DNA from: Epiperipatus broadwayi
Lineage: Eukaryota > Onychophora > Udeonychophora > Euonychophora > Peripatidae
Direction of reading: 5' to 3'
Length of the DNA stretch: 64,000 nt
Assembly: GCA_028023455.1 (NCBI GenBank)
Contig: JAQFVV010000549.1
Span: 310,001 to 374,000 of the forward strand
This document shows, piece after piece, positions 1 through 12,629 of this stretch (the first letter of the stretch is position 1; each line of letters opens with the position of its first letter). Below the pieces are notes generated by a model that saw only the letters and a list, made by a program, of their open reading frames with translations, was not told the DNA's origin and did no database searches. Position numbers and translations under genes: made by a program.

Positions 1-325
1 TTTAAGTGTCAGAGAGCATGCCAATGTTCTAATAGGAAAGTAATTTGCATATTTATTAATCTATCACATAACATTACTATTAGTAAATATTGTTCTAACA
101 TATTTGTTTTCAAATCACAACTTGAAGATTTTTTTCAAATTATTTCAAACAAAGGATTTTAAGGTCATCCATTTTAAATCAAAATTTTTATCAAACTTTA
201 TTTCACCTATTCTTGAATTCATCTAGAAAGTTTGTCTTCCAAGTTGTCAATAATATTTTCCAAATTAAATTTGACTTCATAATATCAAATTCTGACAATT
301 AAAAAATTATTATTACAATATTAAT
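1..325. other. AT-rich DNA, nothing recognised
   Basis: The stretch is AT-rich with no open frame of note and no repeat match to the rest of the window. It ends at the left flank of the first large palindrome. Confidence 0.6.
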
Positions 326-409
326 TTATGTCAGTGATTAACATATAATAACCACATTCCACTCTTTTTACACTTTGAAGCAAAATATATTTATTTATTA
401 ATATTACAG

Positions 410-438
410 TTTCGACTGTTCCTAGCAGTCTTCGTCAG
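410..438 (-). ncRNA. Hammerhead-like core in the left arm of P1
   Basis: Read on the minus strand, CTGACGA (432-438) is followed by one extra A, then GACTG paired with CAGTC across a 7-nt loop, then GAAA (410-413). This resembles the CUGANGA, helix II, GAAA core of a hammerhead. The extra A before helix II and the absence of a convincing helix I/III pair at the usual spacing make activity doubtful. It may be the remnant of an HHR or only a look-alike. Confidence 0.35.
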
Positions 439-1536
439 ATCTACAAAAATTTAAACATTATATTAATACAACCATATTTCATACATAGATCTATTAAATT
501 TTTACAATTTTACCAACTTAATTATTACCATAAGTTTATTCATAAAACTTACTATTATATAACTTTAAAATCTACTTTACCCTTTATTTCTATTCTTAGT
601 TATTATTATACTAATATTTATTCACCTTTTTTTTTCTTTTGCCATAATTTTATAATTTCAATGTAATATTATTATATTACTATATTCATAATTTAACCTT
701 ATTTTACATATTACTTTATTCACAAATTTAACTTTATTTTACATTTCACCTATTATCCTAATTTTTAATTATTTTATTCCATTCCTTAATTCCATTTTAC
801 CCATATTTTATTCCTGCCTCTTCCATTTAATTATCTCTTATAAAATTATTTTAATTATTTAATTCTTATATGTATTTTTATTTTATATCTTAACTTAATG
901 TCTACTAAACTCTCACTGCTCTACTCCACCATTTTCTATTCCATAAATACTCTAATTTCTTTTAATCTATATACAGCTCCCTCTATTATCTATTATACAA
1001 ACTACTTATTAAAAGAAATTAGAGTATATTATCGGATAGAAAATGGTGGAGTAGAGCAATGAGAGTTTAGTAGACATTAAGGTAAGATATAAAATAAAAA
1101 TACATATAAGAATTAAATAATTAAAATAATTTTATAAGAGATAAGTAAATGGAAGAGGCAGGAATAAAATATGGGTAAAATGGAATTAAGGAATGGAATA
1201 AAATAATTAAAAATTAGGATAATAGGTGAAATGTAAAATAAAGTTAAATTTGTGAATAAAGTAATATGTAAAATAAGGTTAAATTATGAATATAGTAATA
1301 TAATAATATTACATTGAAATTATAAAATTATGGCAAAAGAAAAAAAAAGGTGAATAAATATTAGTATAATAATAACTAAGAATAGAAATAAAGGGTAAAG
1401 TAGATTTTAAAGTTATATAATAGTAAGTTTTATGAATAAACTTATGGTAATAATTAAGTTGGTAAAATTGTAAAAATTTAATAGATCTATGTATGAAATA
1501 TGGTTGTATTAATATAATGTTTAAATTTTTGTAGAT

Positions 1537-1565
1537 CTGACGAAGACTGCTAGGAACAGTCGAAA
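1537..1565 (+). ncRNA. Hammerhead-like core in the right arm of P1
   Basis: This is the mirror copy of the left-arm motif: CTGACGA at 1537-1543, helix II of GACTG with CAGTC, and GAAA at 1562-1565. The same reservation applies: an extra A sits between CTGACGA and helix II, and flanking helices are weak. Complementary AT-rich tracts exist further out (TATTAATAT upstream and ATATTAATA downstream) but with non-canonical spacing. Confidence 0.35.
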
Positions 1566-1889
1566 CTGTAATATTAATAAATAAATATATTTTGATTCAA
1601 AGTGTAAAAAGAGTGGAATGTGGCTATTATATGTTATATATTAGAAAAGCAAAAATAAAGAAGGAAAGAGGAAGAGAAGTTATTGAAGATTATGTCAGTG
1701 ATTGTTACTTAATAATATATAAATTTAAAATATTAGCTAAGCTATGGAAAAGATAAATCATAGATTTAGCATCAGTGAAAGTATATGCCTCCAATGGTAA
1801 AATTCTATGTTTAATCTAGGTAACCCAAGATTTTTACCTACAATAATGCTGAATTTCTAATAGATACTTATTAGCTTAGATGTAATATA

Positions 1890-2180
1890 GTGGATGTGAA
1901 CACAGATTTTCAAACTTCCTTTAGCTGTCCAATATATCCCATACAACTAATAAACATGACCACACACATGTGAAGAAGATATCCAATATACAAATTTCAT
2001 GCTGAACCAGCACTCATCAGTTGATCCAGATCACACATCTTCCATATATATATAATTGGTGCTCAATTTATATTAAGAGAGCAAATCTTCAAATATTTAT
2101 GAACATTCAATCTACTCCACTATCCAAATATTCAACTATCCATATCATTGAAAATCTGGTGATGGAATGTCCACTAACCT
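1890..2180 (-). mobile_element. HHR repeat family A, copy A1 (single arm)
   Basis: This is one arm of a repeat found at least eight times in the window. In minus-strand order it has a segment with TGGATAG-type words, the hammerhead core, then an A-box-like TGTATTAGTTGT and a degraded B-box region near the outer end. It shares the landmark words of the family (ACACATGT, GCTGAACCAGCAC, TTGATCCAGATC) with copies at 5.3, 21.2, 21.6, 25.5, 38.8, 55.8 and 59.1 kb. Here only one arm is present, so there is no palindrome. The hammerhead is intact in its conserved core. Confidence 0.7.
1978..2032 (-). ncRNA. Type I hammerhead ribozyme (family A, copy A1)
   Basis: On the minus strand CTGATGA (2014-2020) is followed by helix II, GTGCTG pairing with CAGCAT over a GTT loop, then GAAA (1995-1998). 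Helix I forms from TCAA upstream and TTGG downstream, with an internal loop and a weaker outer GATC/TATC pairing. The expected cleavage site is a UA just before TTGG. Helix III is very short and imperfect in this copy. The core is intact by eye; activity is inferred. Confidence 0.6.
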
Positions 2181-5100
2181 ATATATAAATTTGGTTTTTT
2201 AAATATTCTCTTATCCCTTGTAAAGTGTAACAATTTTTATAAAAATATTAAAAGACCTCACTTTTATTATCCTGTTTTTATGAACAACAAACTCTTTATT
2301 GATCAGACTTAATTTTTTTTTATTCTAAAAAAAATATTGATTTCAGAATCAAGAATAATTATTGCATCATACTATAATCCTGTCTTTTATTTATGATCAA
2401 CACATTAAGGTCTGCAACTTTTATCCTCCAGCTAAGAATAATAATGGCATGTGGATTAGTTCTGGTATGGAAATTTAAAGTCACAACTTAGAGTAGTAAT
2501 GGTATGTTGGTTAGTTCTTGTATTGAAACCTAAAGTAATCATAAGATGATTAGAAAAATCTACAACTAAGTAAAATAACTTCCAAATTGTCTCAAATTAA
2601 AACTTCAGGACATCATTAACTAAGAAGGAAGTTTGATAGCATGCAAAATGTGAAACTTCCTAATGATGTACCATACTATTTTTAATCTTTTTGAACTTTT
2701 CAGTTAACTTGTTTGCTTTACTTATCATATAACTTACAAAGTTATCATATATCTTATTACTTACAAAGTTATATGATAAATAATAAGATATATGACATTT
2801 TATTATGTACTGTAATGCTTTGACAATTTTTATCTTTGATATCAACATTATCCATATATATATAAATCATCATAACTTTTGAATATCAGTGACCAAAGCA
2901 TGACCTTCTTAAGCCTCTTGCATTACTATTAATTCATTTTTTCTCTCCATATTTTTTTTATCAGACTTATTTAGCTCATTTATCTTATATATATAGTCTT
3001 TTTAATTTTGAAATGTTTAAATTTAGCAATTTTGTTATCATTTTTCTTAACAAAATGTTCAGCCTAGTATTTTTTTTTTGATAATATCAACAACAATATC
3101 ATATGACTTACATGCTTACAAGAACAGTTCTCTTCCTTCTACTCTAGAATAATTTATATGTAAGCTTAAATAATAAATGGACAACAAATGGTAGGGGCTA
3201 TAAGAAATAGGTTGTTTTAATAATGTTAGTATCATCTGTTTTTTCTCACTCTCACATCTTTACTTTTCTTATCCTATTAGTCCTAAACTATGTATAAATA
3301 TATATTTGGCATAATGCCACTATATTATTTCTATTTTAAGCTTCAGTTTCATAATTAAGCAATGGTATACTGCATTTATTAATTTTTCTTTTAGAGACAT
3401 ATTTTTATTATTATTTCTATCAAAACCTTTTCTTTCAAGTTCAACACTGTAAATAATTTTATCCATTATATTTTCATATATATTACTAAATTTCCCACAC
3501 TATTTAAAAACATTTTTATTTTTAATTTTCTTTACTTTCAAAATTCATTGGACATTTGTATTTTTAGTGCCACTTTTCTCTCTTACTTCTTATAATATTT
3601 CTCATAGTTTTAAGATATTATTTCCAAAAGAAAACATTATTGGAAAAAAATATCATGGCTTAAGTAATTTTGGTCTACTTTTATTTCGTCCGTTTTTTAT
3701 TTTAACATACAAAATATTTCACACAAAAAGAAACTATTATCAAAAATATTTTTTTTATATATTGTCATGTATTTTAATTACTATTGTTAAATTTTGACAA
3801 ATGCTATTTAAAATTAATAAAGTTTTCTGTGTAGGGGTGGTGTTTCAAAACTTTAATCAATAACTTAAATGCTTTTAAAATGGAATGACCCTCTATATTT
3901 ATCAATTGAATACAAAATGACAATTTGTGCACATTGAATCGGTCTGTAATTTTGTCTAATTCTTTTAATGCAATCTACTACTGTTGAAACACTTTTAAAT
4001 CAAACCTTTTATATATATTTAAATTCAAAATTTTCTGAAGATAATTTGTAATAATCTTAGTAAAGATCACCTAGTAATGGAAAAATATCTTAGTAGTTTG
4101 GATGGGTAGAAATTTGAGAATGTGAATCAATTTGAATACCTTTGTAGCTTTTTAAATATAAAACCAGGCATGGATGATGTCAAAAAACACAGATTCTAAA
4201 ATGCTTCTGTGTTTAACAATTTAAAAGATAACAAATTTTATCATAGTGATATAAATATTGCAACTAAGTCAAATTTATTACCAAAAAAATGAGTCATGGA
4301 TCACCTATCATCTTAACATAAACATAAAAATTTATTTCAAAGATGCTCTGTAAATTCTTAAAATATGATTAATATATTTTTTAGCTTCAATGTGATGATA
4401 TTTAATCTACTATTGAAGAGCAGATATTTGTTTAATTAGAAGATGAAATGAATGAATGTATGAATTGTAAATATTTTTTTTAGAAAAACTAATTTATAAT
4501 GATTTTGAATCTAGTTTTTATGGGACAGATAGATATTGTTGCTTATATATTATTTGGCATCAAACATTATAATGTATTTGATAATTTTTAGAAAAAAACG
4601 AGCTCATCTTTTATAATTCCAAAAATCTATTCCATTACATTTTCAGTAAGATCTAATCATATATTTATTTGCAGTCAGGTTGCTTAAGAAAATGTGAGGT
4701 CAGAAGTTATACTTTTTAAATGTTCAAGATGTAGATTTAGATATACAGTTTAGACCAATTTTAGGGTAATGTTGCCAAAATTCATTAAAAAGTAAATTTA
4801 TTGTGTTTATGTTGTTTTGAAAGAATTCACTTATTTGGTTTTGTCACTTCTTTGAAACGTTAATGAAAACATCATTAGTTCTTTAATCCACTGTGTTCCA
4901 TTGCTAGGAGCAAATTATACTCAAGGATTCTATGACATGAATTAGTGATAAAGTTTAACATATAAATCAGTTTCTATGGATTGATTTGACATTGTTCATC
5001 AAATAGTTCCATTTCATTTTCCCAAGATGCATCACTATTTCGGCTTAAAAGATAAAAAGAAAATAATTACTTGTGCATTAGGTTGATAACATTTGAAGAT

Positions 5101-5261
5101 TGATTACTTTGTATTAATGCTTTCAGTAGATATTCATTTAAGTACAATAAAAAAGAAATAACATTTTTACTTTCAATATTTTTTTTTTTAAAGAGATCTG
5201 TGTTGCACAGCAAATTTTGTTTTGGAACTTGGTTGAAATGTTTGATTCAAGAATATTCTCA
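2181..5261. other. AT-rich intergenic DNA, no gene
   Basis: I see no coding region or known repeat here apart from a small inverted repeat near 2720-2790 around ACTTACAAAGTTAT. Short open frames in this stretch are AT-rich, without family resemblance, and are treated as chance. Confidence 0.55.
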
Positions 5262-5995
5262 ACAATACCATGAACTTGAACTCAGACTTTCAATCTCCCT
5301 ACAGTTATCCACTCCATCACTTATACAACTGATACACAAACCACATACATGTGAAAAAAATAAATGATTTTGAATATACATATTTTATGTTTAACCAGCA
5401 CTCATCACTTGGTTCAGATCACCACCTCCCACACATACATATAATCAGTGCTCAATTTATATTACAATAGCAAATCTTCAAACTTTAATAGACAAGCTTC
5501 AATCTTCTCTACCCTCCAACTCTTCAGCCATCCATATCATAGAAAGTCTGAGGGTGGAATGCTCAAAGTTCTTGTTAATGCCAATATCATTGTCATACCC
5601 ATTAAAATCCTATATGTGAGGGGTGAGAATGACTTAAAAATCAACATGGGTATGATAATAATATTGGCATCAACAGGGCTTTAAATATTCCATCCTTGAA
5701 TTTTTATGATATGAATAACTGAAAAGTTGGAAGGTGGAGAATATTGAAGCTTGTCCATTAAAGCTTGAAGATTTGCTATTTTAATACAAACTGTGCACTG
5801 ATTGTATATATGTATCAGGGATGGTGATCTGGACTAACCAATGAGTGCTGTTTCAGCATGAAATATATATATATATTAGAAATCATTTATCTTTTTCACG
5901 TGTATGTGCTCATGTGTATCAATTGTATAAGATGAAGTGGATAGCTGTATGGAGCTTAAAAGTCTGAGTTCAAGTCCTCCTAATTACATTAAGTT
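5262..5995. mobile_element. HHR repeat family A, copy A2 (full palindrome)
   Basis: Two family A arms face each other: the left arm starts at GAACTCAGACTTTC (about 5280) and the right arm ends with its reverse complement GAAAGTCTGAGTTC-like sequence (about 5970). The centre, near 5580-5660, is itself palindromic around a GGGGTGAG segment. Outer ends carry a B-box-like GTTCAAGTCC. Both hammerhead positions are damaged: the left reads GTGATGA (C3 lost) and the right reads CCAATGA. An open frame of 78 codons across the left arm is a by-product and not a gene. Confidence 0.75.
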
Positions 5996-7190
5996 TAGTA
6001 AAGACAGTATACATGTATTTAAATGTCAATTATACCATGTGAGAATTTTTTATCATATTACTGGTTCTCAATAGTTAAAAAAATAATTTAGAAGCTTTGG
6101 GAGGATATTTTCATCTTTTCAAAGATATAAACCTAGTTTCGAATAAATAATCGTATTTGAATTAAAAGATTGAAACTTGGATTACTAATAGTTATTTTAA
6201 TCAATTATCTTATGAAATAAAATTGTAGTCATCAATGGTATTATCATCTAATTGTAAGGGAATATATTTCTGACTGCTGCCTGCGATCTTTATTTTAATA
6301 TAAATGACAACCAGAATAATCATTACAGCGTAGTTGATTATTGCTATTATGCACAATAGTACCTGCGCAGATAATCATTTCTTATGGATATTATAAAAAT
6401 TAATTTAAAATATCATTATTTGATTACATAATAGAAATTATGAAATTTAAACTTTATTGCCAAAACTACCAATATTGTTATAAACATGGTGTCTCAAATT
6501 TACTCTAAATATGAAATTTTTATATGATAAAATCATGGGCATTGTTTGGGTCAAATGCAGTATGAATTAACTTACTACAAATTTTTGGGTAATCAAAAAT
6601 TATTTTTAAAACTCTTCTGTGCAGTGATTTGCAGGGATAGAGTGATGAGCTCAACTATTGAAGGTTTATGAATTGAGGTTAAATTTATCACATGTAGCGT
6701 TTGAATGCTCCGCAACTGTCGACAGAAAATCATTTTATTATTACTATTAAAGTAATTTAATTGTACTTACGCATATAATTTTCATTGCCAGATAACATTT
6801 GTAGGTTGAATTTGTGTGCTGAGGTATGTAATAATTTAGTACTTATTGTCAATAAAGATTTATTCCTTTAACTTTATTGCCTTGTATTATTCCCAGACGC
6901 AAGAAACGGTGCAGTTGACAGGTAATACAAATGTTTTTCAACAGAATTTCTTGATATGAATTTATCTTTACAAATAAAAAGTAAAATCAAAATTATTCTG
7001 AAGGTTGTACCAAAGTCACACTCAAACAACATTTCAATCGCTATTACTTTATTCTTTAGAATAAAAAAGATTTAAAAAATTTATAAAAATACTAAAGGGA
7101 TTTAATTACAATTTTCTTAAAAACTGATTTACTACTTACGACTATATATGTTGTAACCTAAGTAAGAGGAAAATATTTAATATTTAGCCA
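5996..7190. other. AT-rich intergenic DNA, no gene
   Basis: No coding or repeat structure recognised. The stretch runs from the end of family A copy A2 to a tRNA-derived SINE. Confidence 0.5.
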
Positions 7191-7270
7191 ATTTTTTTTT
7201 CATGTGTCATAGCATCGGCCGGGAAGCCAACCCGCTAACCCGGGACAACAGCTTGTAAGGCAGCCGTGCT
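7190..7270 (-). mobile_element. tRNA-Val-like SINE, copy S1 (5' truncated)
   Basis: On the minus strand it reads GGCTGCCTTACAAGC (anticodon-arm region with a CTTACAA loop, anticodon TAC), then a CCCGGGTT/GGCTTCCCGG T-arm region and GATGCTATGACACATG, followed by a poly-A (poly-T on +, 7192-7200). The A-box end is missing, the copy being cut where the adjacent tandem dimer begins. Compared with copies at 19.9, 55.4 and 60.3 kb it has a short insertion in the T-arm region. Confidence 0.75.
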
Positions 7271-7645
7271 GTAATCTGAAAATGGATTATAGGCTAAACT
7301 AGTTCTCTCCAATACGCATGGACTATTAATAAGCTTTTATAAAATATATACATGTGTGGGCTAAGCGCAGGGTTTTGCATATGCTGATTATAATAAGAAG
7401 AATAAACAAGCGTTAATATGGCAAATGCAAAAATACAGCAAATTAAGAGGAGAATTCTCTTGTAACCTGAAAATGGATTATAGGCTAAGCTACTTCTCTC
7501 CAATACGCATGGACTATTAATAAGCTTTTATAAAATATATACATGTGTGGGCTAAGCTCAGGTTTTCCATATGCTAATTATAAGAATAAACAAGCGTTAA
7601 TATGGCAAATGCAAAAATACAGCAAATTAAGAGGAGAATTCTCTT
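7270..7645. repeat. Tandem dimer of a 191-bp unit
   Basis: Two head-to-tail copies, about 7271-7461 and 7462-7645, share landmarks such as CTGAAAATGGATTATAGG, CCAATACGCATGGAC and GTGTGGGCTAAGC. They differ by a few substitutions and a small deletion. I found no hammerhead core in either strand and no long reading frame. It directly abuts the truncated SINE S1. Its high internal identity suggests a fairly recent duplication. Confidence 0.85.
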
Positions 7646-8429
7646 TTACAAAATATAATAACTCTTAATATTTTAAGCATATGACACAGAAAGGGTTAGG
7701 TTACTTTCAAATGTCTTTCACCAACACATCTTCAAAATATCAAATCTTATAATTATTATGATTATCTTTCTATAATGATCAGATTCAGTGTTTAGTTTTT
7801 CTATGTAAAATTAGCACATGTATTCTTTTATTTTTGCCATATAACTCTTTCTTTAAATGATTTGATCTTTAATGTAGGTATTCTTTTTTAAATAATCATA
7901 TAAATAAAATCATCTCAATGTTCTTATATAATGAATAATGTCATAATTTATAATTTTGTTCTTTTTAATTTTTTGAAAACTTAGCCAAGAATGTGATCCT
8001 AATAAAGCAACAATAACAATAAGACATGCTCTTATCCTTAAGATAATAACTTATTGAATTAAACAAATATAAAAATTTATAATTAAAATAAAACATGAAA
8101 AATTCTTAAACTTAAAAATAATGGTAGTATACTAAGATGACATTCATGATATCATGAGTAGAAAAGGGATTTTATGGATACCCAAGATGTCACACCAATA
8201 GGTTTGCTTTTAATCTTCTTTGCCAATATCAAACAATCTTTTAATCTCAATTGTTGATGAACAAAATCAAGTGATCTTCCAGCTTTTTTAAAATAAATAA
8301 AATTGACTAAAGTGATCTTATACCAAATATATAACTGATTTTATTATTTTCACTAAATAAAATGCTCTCTTTTTTGACGTTTTCTTAACATCAGAAAAAA
8401 TGCAATTTAAATAAAGTGACTTTCATGCA
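7646..8429. other. AT-rich intergenic DNA, no gene
   Basis: Nothing recognised; no repeat from the families defined elsewhere in the window. Confidence 0.5.
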
Positions 8430-9050
8430 GATTCTTTGTATTCATGTACTCTCTCATTGCACAAGCTAGAAACTAGTCTGGGGATATTGCATAAGTAGGC
8501 ACTAGATAGGGATTTTATGCACAAACCTTCCTGCATCCATTGATTACTCTGGCTTGCACAGAGTGGTGGTACTGTATAGAGAGTTTTGCCTCTGTCAAAA
8601 TCAGCTTGTTTACACATAAAGAATGGTGTAATGTGATCTTTGATAATTTAATACCAATATTTCCCAATAGCATTATGGTGACTGTGGTTATTAAAGAACC
8701 AAAGACACTAAAAACCATGAATGCTGAACTGAGTTCAGATCTATACAAATATATAAGCTAATGAGCTTAGATTGAAAACATTATTGTTTTCATTGTGGAC
8801 TCAAAGCTTTATAGTTAAGATGGCTGAAGGAGGGTTACATTACATTCTAAGATATAGGCACTGTGCTGCCAGATCTAAGACTCCTCACTGATGAAAGCCA
8901 CAAGCTAAAAACTAGTCTGGGGGATATTGGATGAATAGACACTAGATATGGATTTTATGCACAAATCTTCCTGCATCCATTAATTACTCTGACTTGCACT
9001 GAAAGGTACTATTGTATGGAGAGTTTGGCTTCTGGGACTTCATAAAACTT
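8430..9050 (+). mobile_element. HHR repeat family B, copy B1 (tandem dimer)
   Basis: The landmark GCTAGAAACTAGTCTGGGG occurs near 8465 and again, as a variant, near 8905, giving a head-to-tail period of about 440 bp. The sequence between contains the family B monomer body, including GAACTGAGTTCAGATC and GGAGGGTTACATT. The first hammerhead position lost its CTGATGA part; the second has CTGATGA but GAAA has become AAAA, so neither looks active. Short open frames on both strands here are by-products of the repeat. Confidence 0.75.
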
Positions 9051-12000
9051 GACTTTTAGCTTTTCTCACAAAAGCTGTGGGCACAGTGTACTTAAAAACA
9101 AAATAAATATGATTTAAAATTTTCAATTTTCATGTATATTCATCACCAATTTAGAAAGTTTTGCTATTACAAACAGCTCCTGCATATGCATTAGAGGTAA
9201 ATAGTTGAGCTATTATAAGCCTAAATCTGTCCAGACTTCTACTAATATTGTAAAGATAATATTTAATCTGTGTGATCAGATAATTCCAAGAAAGGATTAT
9301 ATCAGTGAATTCAGAAATTAGCATTTTAAAGAATTCTGCAAGATCCTTTCATTTATCTTCTGAAAGATCTTAGTTAGTAAATCAAACTAATGATAGATCT
9401 TTGGCCAAATCTCATATTGATTATGTTTTACTTTTAATGAGTACTTTTTTTGAATTGAAGTCACAATCCAAATATGATATCTCAAAATAGTTTAAAATCT
9501 AAGCCTACAAGTTATGACAAAATTCACTTTAGATAAAATAGAAACACTCTCAAGGTCATGGTTCCATATACAATCAATGACACATGCACAAAAAAGATAG
9601 CAAACTAATCATCATAAAAGATAGAGACTAAATCTGAAGACCATTAAAAAGATTTGAACTATATTATTTTAAGGTTATCAAGGATTTGAATAAAACATTT
9701 AATATCCAAATTGAAAATATTATTTATATATACATATAGCAGAGGTTGTTGTGAGAGATTACTTTCCATCATCTCATAAAGTAGCCGGTCAGGTTCAACA
9801 AAATGAAAGCTTACAAATTGTGGCAAATTATATTTTCACTATTTATTTAGTCATAACTGATTTGCAGTGATTGACATCAACAATATTAATATTTTTATAG
9901 CACTAATACCATCAATATGATAGATTTGTAAAAATAATTCATATATCAATAACAAATATTTAATTACTGGACTATTATAAAATTGAATCTAACATATAGA
10001 ATTGTATAAATTGTTTGGTAATATAAAATATATCAAGTAAAAACAAACTATATGTTTTTGAGGATTGTTTACAAGCCTGATCACACCAACCCATAACTAC
10101 TCATAACACTAATTGTGTCCATCTCAAATATTAAAATTAGCTTAAATAATAAATTTTAATTAATACACAAATAATATAAATGTATGCTAGTAATGTACTT
10201 GTCTTTATCGTCTTATGCATCATTAAAACAACGAAATGACAGATTGACAATTGTTAAGTAATGAAACGGATAAATGTCAAAGCAGTCTTTATACAAACAA
10301 ATAGGGGATTAAAATGATACTTCATTACATGACTTTTAAAATTGATTATCATGATATAATATTTGCAACAATAAAAAATTATGGCAACAAAAAGCAAATG
10401 AAAATTTGAATACATTAAACAGCAGGAATTACATGAGTCATATAAATATAACATCATTTTTTACTTGCGTGATCTTTGCAAATTATTTACACACTGTAAA
10501 AAGACAAGATCAAAAAAAAGAGCAAAAAATATTTTTAGAATACAAGAGAAATGGATCTGTTATTCCAGAAAATTGCTATTTTTAGATGTATAATTATCAT
10601 ATGATACCACAATAAATAAAGGAAGTTTTTGAAGTGAAATAGAATAAAGAATTTTGTCTGAATGAATAAAATTAGAAACACTTTTTATACTATATTGTAT
10701 CAGATGATTATAGTATTCTAGTTGAACATAAATTGTAGAACATCAAAGGTCCCCAATATTTGAAGTAGAATTTTCAACCATTTATAAGATCTATACAATG
10801 TCAACTATGACTGATTTAAAAATAGTATATAAAATTAGTCACCATAAAATAGTTTCTAGCTAAATTGACAATGTCATACATGAATCGTTGTTTTCCCTGC
10901 CATGTAAGCATAATATTTTTCTTTATCCATTCTTAGAATGCCGAAGAAATCTTTTGTCTCATATGGAATGCTTACTGATGAATCTAACAGAAAGAATGAG
11001 TGAGAACCAAGACATAACTGTTTCTTATACACAATGAACAGATGCCAGCAGATAACCTACGCCTTGTTTAAGGATAATCATTTGTAATGCACGAACTATA
11101 CATATGAAGGACTTTTTCCCAACTCACAAATTTTAACTAAATCTATTTAAAGGGAATGTAAAATCTTGATTATGTAATTTGAATTTTTAACTCTTGTAAA
11201 TATTATTTTTGTGTGTGTTCCATTTTTTTCTGCATACTTGGAAGCTGAACTTTCTATGATTTAAAAATGTTTCTTTGGGAAAGTTCATTTCAAACAAAAG
11301 TTAAAAAGAAAGGGATGCTAGTTAATTCTAGTTAAAAGGTTCTTTGGTAAATAAAATCTATATTATCTTTTCTCCAATCATAGTAATTGACATTTAATTA
11401 ATTATCACATGATAATAAGGTAAGACTTTATTATCAATATACTACATTGAATACATACACTTTATTAAGACATAATTTATCTTGTTTGTTATATATATAT
11501 TGTAACAGTATGTAAATACACGCGTTGCACAGGTGTGTGTGTATATACGAGTTACATAGTTCACTTGTTTTTATTTATTAAAAATATATATATAATTTAA
11601 AAATATATATCAGAATCAATAGCTTGAAAATATAGAAATTAAAATACAGAGAAATTTAGAGATAAGTTAGAAACTAATAATTATAACTTGTCTTTCTTTT
11701 ATACTATATTATCTGACAAAAATATTCTTTAAGGAAAAAAAAGTGTAAAATAAAAGTAAAAAGTTTATGATTAATGAAAATAGTTTGTACAAAAATAATC
11801 AGGCTGGAGATTAAAATTCTAAATTGATTAGTTGAACAATTTCTAATCTCTGTAATTAAAATTAGACAACAGAAAATAAAGAAATGTAAATTATAATTAC
11901 TTTTTTTAGAAATAAAATGTGTTGAAGCTGGAGCAAGGGTGGAGTCAGAGTAATATAAAAGGCACACATTCTCTATTGTTTTGAATTCAGATAGAGTTTC

Positions 12001-12519
12001 AGTCAGTTGAGTTCAGTTGTTAAGTTTGAATTAAGTTCAGAAAGTTCAGTCATTTTCTCCACTCTTCTCCCATGTGCCATTTAGCAAAATGCCATATTAA
12101 ATTACCCTGACTCACTTTCTGCTGAAGTTTCAATCTGCCTTACTAAATTAAATGAAAATTTTGTAAACCAGGCCACCAAAAACAAGAAACCAAGATGCTG
12201 TCTTTCAGTTAGAAATACCAATGCCAGGACCAAGAAACTAACCAGGTCCAAGGACAAAAAGGGTGATCATCCAACTACAACCCAACTACAACTACAAAAA
12301 AATCCAGGAACTATGATACCTACCACGGAAATTAAAGACTAATAGAACTGTTACAAAGACAATGTTGAAATGATAAATAAAGTCCAAAAGCAGCGCTATA
12401 AACCCTAGGTAAATATTTATTGATATCAGGATAAAAACTTTTAAATCTTACTCGTTAAAATAAGCATGCAAAATTTGTTAAATGTGTAATATTTCTTATG
12501 TGTTTATATTTTAATTATG
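9051..12519. other. AT-rich intergenic DNA, no gene
   Basis: No coding region, structural RNA or member of the repeat families recognised. Short AT-rich open frames are treated as chance. Confidence 0.5.
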
Positions 12520-12572
12520 TCATCATCATCATCATTATTATTATTATTATTATTATTATGATGATGATGATG

Positions 12573-12610
<38 letters not shown>

Positions 12611-12629
12611 GATGATGATGATGATGATG
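12520..12629. repeat. Compound microsatellite (ATC/ATT/ATG)n
   Basis: The tract runs CATCATCAT, then ATT repeats, ATG repeats, ATT repeats and ATG repeats again. It creates overlapping open frames of isoleucine/methionine on both strands, which are not genes. Confidence 0.95.

Larger units (their letters stand above)
326..1703. mobile_element. Large foldback palindrome P1 with 14-bp flanking direct repeats
   Basis: Two arms of about 620 bp (about 341-963 and 1010-1634) are reverse complements of each other at roughly 95% by eye, separated by a spacer of about 46 bp. A 14-bp direct repeat, TTATGTCAGTGATT, lies at 326-339 and again at 1690-1703, which could be a target-site duplication; the right copy lies about 55 bp beyond the arm, so the true element end is uncertain. 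No arm has a long ORF. Each arm carries a hammerhead-like core near its outer end. The structure fits a foldback element or an inverted pair of non-autonomous repeats. The palindrome is directly visible; its mobility is inferred. Confidence 0.8.

Noticed and set aside
5448-5684. 78-codon open frame in family A copy A2
   Set aside because: It spans the palindrome arm, is not open in the other family A copies, and shows no protein family features.
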